Of a DNA stretch of 11,164 bases, positions 6,794-11,164 are shown piece after piece. Origin of the DNA: Anaerolinea sp. (GTDB taxonomy: Bacteria; Chloroflexota; Anaerolineae; Anaerolineales; Villigracilaceae). Location of the stretch: the NCBI GenBank assembly GCA_020720965.1, contig DYNS01000060.1, forward strand, positions 1 to 11,164, written 5' to 3'. A program made the translations under genes and the position numbers. The notes beneath the pieces are model-generated. The model did no database searches and was not told where the DNA came from. It worked only from the letters and a program-made list of their open reading frames with translations. The first letter of the stretch is position 1. The number at the start of each line of letters is the position of its first letter.

Positions 6794-7792
6794 TCATATA
6801 CGCCCTTTGTCGCTTTGCAGTTGCATCCATACCAGGGTGCGCTGAGGGATGAAGCCAGCCGCCGAAAGCGCCGAATCGCAGCGGTCGGCGGGGAATTCCA
6901 GGGTGAGGCTGTGCCGCACCGCAAGCGCCTTGCGGGCATGCAATAGCAGTCGGGTGAGGGCTTCTTCGCTGGGTTGGGGCGGAACTGCCAGCCAAAGCTG
7001 CTCGCCTTGCCCTGGGGTGTAGGCGGCGGAGAGAACGCCTTGCAAGCGCCTGGCATGATAGATAGACCACTGACGCAGTTGCACATCCATCAGAGCGCGG
7101 TAGAGCCAGTTCCACACACCTGGGGCGAGCAGGTTCCACTTGCTGCGAGCGTACCAGTGAAGCGAAGAGGGGTAGGCGGCTTCCAGCCATTGGCTTTGTT
7201 TCTGCCAGTCTTTGGCGGGGCGGGGTTCGATGCTGTAAGGCGGGTCCACCTGCCAGGCGGATGCGCCGTAAGGGGCGGCGTACCATTCGGTGCGGCGGGC
7301 TTTTTCCACAAATCCCAGGCTGGCGTACAGGCGGATGGCGGTGGGGTTGTCGGCGCGGACATGCAGCCAGAGCGAGTCGGCGTTTTTCTCACGGGCGCGG
7401 GATATGGCGGCGAGGGTGAGGGCGCGGGCTATGCCACGTTGTCGAAAAGAGGGGTGCGTGGCAACGTTGGCAATAAAATAGGTTTTTTGCCCGTTTCTAA
7501 AAAAGGGAATGAGGCTGACATTGCCCACAATTTTTTCGCCGTGTTCCCACACAAAGCCGGAAAGCGGCAGCGAGACGCTTTCTATTACCAGGGGCGCCCA
7601 ACGCAAAAAACCGCTGTCTTGTCCGTTTCGGCGCATTTCCTCCACCGAACTGCGCCCGGCGGGGTCCAGGGTGGAGGCAAAGCAGAGTTCGATGAGGTCT
7701 GCCACAGCGGGCAAGTCTCGCAAAATGTTGAGGGGGCGCATCCGCCCATCGCTGGCATCCACCGGCTGAGATTGGGCAAAAAGAGCGGTCAT
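6794..7792 (-). CDS. GNAT-family N-acetyltransferase with a divergent C-terminal half
   Basis: The 332-residue protein has a clear GNAT domain (about 17-170) that would bind acetyl-CoA and acetylate an amine. The core signature is VATHPSFRQRGIARAL (110-125), with the R-Q-R-G-I-A pyrophosphate loop, and the later ADNPTAIRLYASLGFVE segment (147-163). The C-terminal half (about 185-325) resembles a second, degenerate GNAT fold: a strand region SAAYTPGQGEQLWLAV, a helix, then LTLEFPAD and a final AAGFIPQRTLVWMQL strand. It lacks the acetyl-CoA loop. The substrate is unknown. The start at 7792 is chosen because TATAAT ends 7 bases before it and no ribosome site is seen. An in-frame ATG at 7831 would add 13 residues but would put the -10 box inside the gene. 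The holin-like gene follows on the same strand. It is divergent from clpC. Confidence 0.88.
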   Translation of the reverse strand: MTALFAQSQPVDASDGRMRPLNILRDLPAVADLIELCFASTLDPAGRSSVEEMRRNGQDSGFLRWAPLVIESVSLPLSGFVWEHGEKIVGNVSLIPFFRNGQKTYFIANVATHPSFRQRGIARALTLAAISRAREKNADSLWLHVRADNPTAIRLYASLGFVEKARRTEWYAAPYGASAWQVDPPYSIEPRPAKDWQKQSQWLEAAYPSSLHWYARSKWNLLAPGVWNWLYRALMDVQLRQWSIYHARRLQGVLSAAYTPGQGEQLWLAVPPQPSEEALTRLLLHARKALAVRHSLTLEFPADRCDSALSAAGFIPQRTLVWMQLQSDKGRI

Positions 7793-7798
7793 TGCCGT

Positions 7799-7804
7799 AT
7801 TATA
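7799..7804 (-). promoter_or_regulatory. TATAAT -10 box directly before the GNAT start
   Basis: On the minus strand a perfect TATAAT (7804-7799) is followed by six bases (ACGGCA) and the ATG at 7792. The transcript would start on the A of the ATG. No Shine-Dalgarno is present. No good -35 hexamer is found at 16-18 bases spacing. The geometry is identical to that of the AI-2E gene, supporting a leaderless start for both. Confidence 0.55.
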
Positions 7805-7883
7805 TTTCAGAATCATGTAGAATAGACTCATACGCTTTTCTTATAGCAAACCGCCACAATGCAAACCTGGGTTTGGTAGACTG

Positions 7884-7932
7884 TTGCCGATACAAATGGA
7901 ACCCCTGAAAATGACACAGTACCCCTTCGGAG
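7884..7932 (+). promoter_or_regulatory. Weak candidate promoter and ribosome site upstream of clpC
   Basis: TTGCCG (7884-7889), a 17-base gap and GAAAAT (7907-7912) form a weak sigma-70-like pair, four of six matches each. GGAG (7929-7932) lies 9 bases before the ATG at 7942. I saw no CIRCE inverted repeat (TTAGCACTC-N9-GAGTGCTAA) and no CtsR-type heptanucleotide repeat in the 149-base divergent gap, so classical heat-shock repressor control is not evident. The ribosome site is more certain than the promoter. Confidence 0.3.
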
Positions 7933-7941
7933 AAGTCCCTT

Positions 7942-10383
7942 ATGATGCGATTTGACCGCTTTACCGAAAGAGCCCAAGAGGCAGCCCAACGCGCCGCCGA
8001 AATTATTCAGCGTTATGGGCATAACCAGATTGATACCGAACACATTTTGCTGGCATTAATTGAACAACCCGGCGGCGTTGTGCCGCAAATTCTCACCCAT
8101 CTCAACATCAACGCCCAAGCCCTTAGCGAAAGATTAGATGCCACCCTGCGTGCCACCCCCAAAGCCAATATCTTCGGCGGGGGCGGGGCGGGGCAAATCT
8201 TCATCACCCCCCGCGTAAAGCGGATTATAGACCTGGCAAACGAAGAAGCCAGCCGCTTGCGCGATGAATACATCTCCACCGAACACATCTTCCTCGCTGT
8301 GCTTACCGAGCGCAACACCCCCGCCTCGCGTGTGCTGGAGACCGCCGGAATCACCCGCGAGAGGGTCTACGAAGCCATTCAGCAGATTCGCGGCGGGCAG
8401 CGGGTGACAGACCCCCAAGCCGAAACCCGCTACCGCACCCTGGAAAAATACTCCCGCGACCTGACCCAACTCGCCAGGGAAGGCAAACTGGACCCGGTCA
8501 TTGGGCGCGACCACGAAATTTTGCGCCTCATCCAAATCCTTTCCCGCCGCACCAAAAACAACCCCGTCCTCATCGGCGAAGCCGGGGTGGGTAAAACCGC
8601 CATTGTGGAAGGGCTTGCCCAAAAAATTGCCAACAACGATGTGCCGGAAATTCTGATGGGCAAAAAAGTGGTGGCATTAGATTTAGGCGCTCTCATCGCC
8701 GGGAGCCGCTTTCGGGGCGAGTTTGAAGAACGCCTGAAAGCCGTGATGGAAGAAGTGCAACGCGCCCAGGGCGATATTATTATGATGATAGACGAACTCC
8801 ACACCGTTATCGGCGCGGGTGCGGCGCAAGGTGCCATGGACGCCAGCAACATGCTCAAACCCGCCCTGGCACGCGGCGAATTGCAGTGCATTGGCGCAAC
8901 CACCCTGGATGAATTTCACAAACACATCGAGAAAGATGCCGCCCTGGAGCGCCGCTTTGCCCCCATCTACGTAGATGAGCCGGGGGTGGAAGACGCAATA
9001 AAGATGCTGCATGGGCTGCGAGACCGTTACGAAGCCCACCACAAAGTCCGCTACGCGGATGCCGCCCTGGAAGCCGCCGTCCGGCTGGCAGACCGCTACG
9101 TCACCGACCGACACCTGCCAGACAAAGCCATCGACCTGATGGACGAAGCCGCCGCCAAACTGCGGGTGGCGCTCTACTCCATGCCGCCCGAACTGAAAGA
9201 AATGAAAAACGACATAGACAAACTCGCCTCCGAAGAAGAGCAAGCAGGTATTCAGCGAGATTACGAACACGCCGCCCAAAAGAAAGCCGAGCGCCTGCGC
9301 CTGGAACAGCAATACATCAGCCTGCGCGAACGATGGGAAGCAGAAAACCAGATAGACGAGGTGGTGGACGTAGACGACATCGCCGAGGTTGTCCACCAAT
9401 GGACGGGAATCCCCGTCAACCAGATGATGGAAACCGAAGCCGAAAAACTCCTGCAAATGGAAGAACGCCTACACGAGCGCATCATCGGGCAAGAAGAAGC
9501 CATTCACGCCATCTCAGATGCCATCCGCCGCGCCCGCTCCGGGTTAAAAGACCCCGCCCGCCCCATCGGCTCCTTCATCTTCATTGGACCCAGCGGCGTG
9601 GGCAAAACCGAACTGGCAAAAGCCCTCGCCTGGTTCATGTTCGATGACGAAGATGCCCTGGTGCGAATCGACATGAGCGAATACCACGAGCAACACACCG
9701 TCAGCCGCCTGTTTGGCGCGCCTCCCGGTTATGTGGGCTACGAAGAAGGCGGGCAGCTGACCGAATCTGTCCGCCGCCGCCCCTACCGCGTGCTGCTCTT
9801 TGACGAAATTGAAAAAGCCCACCCCGAAGTCTGGAATGCCCTCCTCCAAATTCTGGACGATGGACGCATGACCGATGGGCAGGGCAATGTGGTGGACTTC
9901 CGCAACACCGTCCTCATTATGACCAGCAACCTCGGCACCGAATACGTCCGCAAGGGCGGCACCTTGGGCTTTTTACCCAAAACCGGCGACAACAACGAGC
10001 GCGAATCGCACGACAAAATAGAAAAAGCCCTCAAAAGCGCCTTTCGTCCGGAATTTCTCAACCGCATAGACGAAATCATCATGTTCTCGCCCCTTAGCCT
10101 GGAGGAAATGGAACAGATTGTGAGTCTGCAAATGAAGGAAGTTCAAGCCCGCCTGCAAGAACACGGCGTAAAAGTGGAACTCAGCCCCGCCGCCCGCGCC
10201 TGGCTGGCAAGGCAAGGCTACGACCCGGCATTTGGCGCCCGCCCCCTGCGCCGCGCCATTCAAAAATTTGTAGAAAGCCCCATCTCAGTAGACCTGCTCG
10301 CCGGGCACTTCAAACACGGCGGACAAGTGCTGGTGGACGTGGAAAACGACAAAATCATCTTCAAGACGCCTCAGCCCGCCTAA
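7942..10383 (+). CDS. clpC: ATP-dependent Clp protease ATP-binding subunit ClpC (AAA+ unfoldase)
   Basis: ClpC unfolds proteins with ATP and feeds them to the ClpP peptidase in the cytoplasm. The 813-residue length is typical. The order is: Clp N-domain repeats (about 1-145, starting RFDRFTERAQ); AAA domain 1 with Walker A GEAGVGKT (212-219) and Walker B IDE (D284, E285); a short middle domain with a UVR-like coiled segment (about 430-460) rather than the long ClpB arm; AAA domain 2 with Walker A GPSGVGKT (549-556) and Walker B FDE (D621, E622). The LGF tripeptide (675-677) is the ClpP-docking loop, so this is a ClpP partner and not a ClpB disaggregase. The start could be 7942 or 7945 (adjacent ATGs); GGAGAAG serves both. 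No clpP or mcsA/mcsB gene lies in the window. A small membrane-protein gene follows 16 bases after the stop. Confidence 0.97.
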   Translation: MMRFDRFTERAQEAAQRAAEIIQRYGHNQIDTEHILLALIEQPGGVVPQILTHLNINAQALSERLDATLRATPKANIFGGGGAGQIFITPRVKRIIDLANEEASRLRDEYISTEHIFLAVLTERNTPASRVLETAGITRERVYEAIQQIRGGQRVTDPQAETRYRTLEKYSRDLTQLAREGKLDPVIGRDHEILRLIQILSRRTKNNPVLIGEAGVGKTAIVEGLAQKIANNDVPEILMGKKVVALDLGALIAGSRFRGEFEERLKAVMEEVQRAQGDIIMMIDELHTVIGAGAAQGAMDASNMLKPALARGELQCIGATTLDEFHKHIEKDAALERRFAPIYVDEPGVEDAIKMLHGLRDRYEAHHKVRYADAALEAAVRLADRYVTDRHLPDKAIDLMDEAAAKLRVALYSMPPELKEMKNDIDKLASEEEQAGIQRDYEHAAQKKAERLRLEQQYISLRERWEAENQIDEVVDVDDIAEVVHQWTGIPVNQMMETEAEKLLQMEERLHERIIGQEEAIHAISDAIRRARSGLKDPARPIGSFIFIGPSGVGKTELAKALAWFMFDDEDALVRIDMSEYHEQHTVSRLFGAPPGYVGYEEGGQLTESVRRRPYRVLLFDEIEKAHPEVWNALLQILDDGRMTDGQGNVVDFRNTVLIMTSNLGTEYVRKGGTLGFLPKTGDNNERESHDKIEKALKSAFRPEFLNRIDEIIMFSPLSLEEMEQIVSLQMKEVQARLQEHGVKVELSPAARAWLARQGYDPAFGARPLRRAIQKFVESPISVDLLAGHFKHGGQVLVDVENDKIIFKTPQPA

Positions 10384-10399
10384 CCCCCAAGGATGCCCC

Positions 10400-10573
10400 A
10401 TGCTCAAAAAAATCGTCACCAACCCCTACTTTCTGGCGGGTGCCTTTTTCTTCCTCTTCATCACCGTCATGGGGCTATGGCTGCAATTCTCCCTCGCCGA
10501 AACGCTCACCGCCGCCCTCATCATCAGCATCGTAGCCATTGCCATCGAATGGTGGCGGCAGCACATTGGCTAA
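10400..10573 (+). CDS. Small hypothetical membrane protein, 57 residues, two helices
   Basis: I do not recognise a family. The chain begins with a basic MLKK, then a first hydrophobic helix at about 10-30 (FLAGAFFFLFITVMGLWLQF), a short SLAET turn and a second helix at about 36-50 (TLTAALIISIVAIAIE). It ends with a WWRQH interface segment, giving a hairpin with both ends likely in the cytoplasm. AAGGA (10389-10393) lies 6 bases before the ATG, good spacing. An ATG at 10393 overlaps that ribosome site and opens a different, non-hydrophobic frame, which I reject. The gene starts 16 bases after the clpC stop with no terminator between, so it is probably in the clpC transcript. A role near the ClpC machine is possible but only positional. 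Confidence 0.72.
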   Translation: MLKKIVTNPYFLAGAFFFLFITVMGLWLQFSLAETLTAALIISIVAIAIEWWRQHIG

Positions 10574-10594
10574 CCCGCCAAAACCGAACTGCGG

Positions 10595-10600
10595 TAAAAT
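10595..10600 (+). promoter_or_regulatory. Candidate -10 box for ssb
   Basis: TAAAAT (five of six matches to TATAAT) lies 22 bases after the small membrane-protein stop. It would start an ssb transcript near 10607 with a leader of about 58 bases carrying a GC hairpin. No acceptable -35 hexamer is present at the right spacing, so this is tentative; ssb could also be reached by read-through from clpC. Confidence 0.35.
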
Positions 10601-10622
10601 ACATTTGTTCTAAAAAATCGCA

Positions 10623-10639
10623 CCGCCGCGCAGCGGCGG
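10623..10639. repeat. GC-rich inverted repeat in the ssb leader
   Basis: CCGCCGC (10623-10629) and GCGGCGG (10633-10639) are perfect reverse complements around a GCA loop. The hairpin sits 10 bases before the AAGGAG ribosome site of ssb (10649-10669 region). On the plus strand it is not followed by a T-run. On the minus strand a TTTTTT tract follows after 5 bases, but no minus-strand gene would use it. It could be a leader structure affecting ssb translation or mRNA stability. Confidence 0.6.
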
Positions 10640-10664
10640 AACCTGTATACCCAAGGAGAAACTC

Positions 10665-11099
10665 ATGTACCATACCATCATCATCGCTGGCAACGTTGGC
10701 AAAGACCCGGAAATGCGCTACACCCCCACCGGGCAAGCCGTCACCTCCTTTTCGGTGGCAACCAGCCGCCAATACACCGGAAACAACGGTCAGGTTGTAA
10801 AAGAAACTATCTGGTTCCGCATCTCCACCTGGGGCAAACTCGCCGAAACCTGCAACCAATACGTCAAAAAAGGCAGCAAAGTTCTGGTGGAAGGCAGGCT
10901 CACCGCAGACCCGAACACCGGTAACCCCCGTATCTGGACCAAACAAGACGGAACCGCCGGAGCCTCCTTTGAAGTCACCGCCAACACCGTGCGCTTCCTC
11001 TCCAGCCGAGAAGAAAACGGCGGAGGCGGCGGGGGCATGATGAACAACGAAATGGGCGGCTCCTTCATCGGGGCGCCAGAAGAAGACATCCCCTTCTAA
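10665..11099 (+). CDS. ssb: Single-stranded DNA-binding protein SSB
   Basis: SSB coats single-stranded DNA in replication, recombination and repair and recruits partners through its C-terminal tip. The 144-residue protein has the bacterial OB fold (about 1-112), starting YHTIIIAGNVGKDPEMRYTP and including SFSVATSR (28-35), TIWFRISTWGKLAE (48-61), a KKGSKVLVEGRL segment (68-79) and SFEVTANTVRFL (101-112). A glycine run (119-124) forms a short linker, and the acidic tip EEDIPF (139-144) matches the partner-binding tail. The linker is short compared with Escherichia coli SSB. The start at 10665 has AAGGAG six bases upstream. The gene is not in the usual rpsF-ssb-rpsR arrangement here; it follows clpC and a small membrane protein. 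A strong terminator follows the stop. Confidence 0.97.
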   Translation: MYHTIIIAGNVGKDPEMRYTPTGQAVTSFSVATSRQYTGNNGQVVKETIWFRISTWGKLAETCNQYVKKGSKVLVEGRLTADPNTGNPRIWTKQDGTAGASFEVTANTVRFLSSREENGGGGGGMMNNEMGGSFIGAPEEDIPF

Positions 11100-11104
11100 C
11101 CCAT

Positions 11105-11140
11105 AAGACCCTAAAGGCAAACAAACCTTTAGGGTCTTTT
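11105..11140 (+). terminator. Rho-independent terminator of ssb
   Basis: AAGACCCTAAAGG (11105-11117) and CCTTTAGGGTCTT (11126-11138) form a perfect 13-bp stem around an 8-base loop (CAAACAAA). The stem ends in a TTTT run to 11140. It begins 5 bases after the ssb stop codon. Confidence 0.93.
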
Positions 11141-11156
11141 CTGAACAGGTAAAAAA

Positions 11157-11164
11157 ATGAACCC
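11157..11164 (+). CDS. Possible start of a further gene, cut by the window end
   Basis: An ATG at 11157 is preceded by AGG (11147-11149) at 7 bases spacing and an A-rich spacer. Only two full codons (Met-Asn) are visible, so nothing can be said about the product, and the call itself is tentative. Confidence 0.3.

Noticed and set aside
7793..7941. CIRCE or CtsR operator upstream of clpC
   Set aside because: I looked for both consensus elements in the gap on both strands and found no match; only short AT-rich and weak promoter-like stretches are visible.
8683..9456. 257-codon open frame on the minus strand inside clpC
   Set aside because: It lies fully antisense to conserved AAA+ sequence, gives a Phe/Gly/Val-rich chain with no domain, and has no ribosome site. 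Such frames arise from the strong C-bias at third codon positions here.
10393..10800. 135-codon plus-strand frame starting at the ribosome site of the small membrane protein
   Set aside because: Its ATG overlaps AAGGA, it runs into ssb in another frame, and its His/Arg/Pro-rich sequence looks like an off-frame reading.
10524..11120. 198-codon open frame on the minus strand across ssb
   Set aside because: It is antisense to the clearly real ssb gene, spans its leader and the terminator arm, and has a low-complexity composition with no recognisable motif.

Overview
The window looks like an ordinary chromosomal segment of a GC-rich, C-biased bacterium, most probably a member of the Chloroflexota (Anaerolineae-like). 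This placement is by inference. It rests on the style of the ClpC and SSB proteins, an endonuclease-type MutL, a receiver domain fused to a CpaE/TadZ-like ATPase, and genes that appear to start directly at a -10 box without a Shine-Dalgarno site. There is no rRNA, tRNA, CRISPR array, insertion sequence or prophage. Coding density is very high and no gap exceeds about 150 bases.

Layout. (1) 1-1664, plus strand: the 3' part of mutL (endonuclease domain intact), then 8 bases later a zinc-dependent MDR alcohol dehydrogenase-like gene. (2) 1667-4783, minus strand: a tight three-gene operon, transcribed as receiver-CpaE-like ATPase, then a Sir2-family NAD-dependent deacylase, then a soluble GAF-sensor histidine kinase. 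The kinase gene converges on the dehydrogenase with only 2 bases between stop codons. (3) 4784-4898: a divergent promoter region. (4) 4899-6318, plus strand: an AI-2E/PerM-family membrane protein, then a 59-residue acidic protein with its own TATAAT box and a strong ribosome site. (5) 6329-6375: a perfect 21-bp inverted repeat acting as a bidirectional terminator between converging genes. (6) 6389-7792, minus strand: a GNAT acetyltransferase followed by a four-helix phage_holin_4_2-family membrane protein. (7) 7942-11099, plus strand: clpC, a 57-residue two-helix membrane protein, and ssb, closed by a 13-bp-stem terminator.

How the genes relate. Mismatch repair (mutL), single-strand DNA binding (ssb) and protein quality control (clpC) are housekeeping functions. 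The most distinctive unit is the signalling operon, where a sirtuin sits between a receiver-ATPase and a GAF histidine kinase. Its spacing (5 bases, then an 8-base overlap) implies coordinated translation. Two short genes that length cut-offs tend to miss (6139-6318 and 10400-10573) have good ribosome sites and are reported here. Two genes (AI-2E transporter and GNAT) share the same geometry: a -10 hexamer, exactly six bases, then ATG. This suggests leaderless mRNAs. I found no convincing entirely new system; the leads are the sirtuin two-component operon, the small proteins and the leaderless starts.
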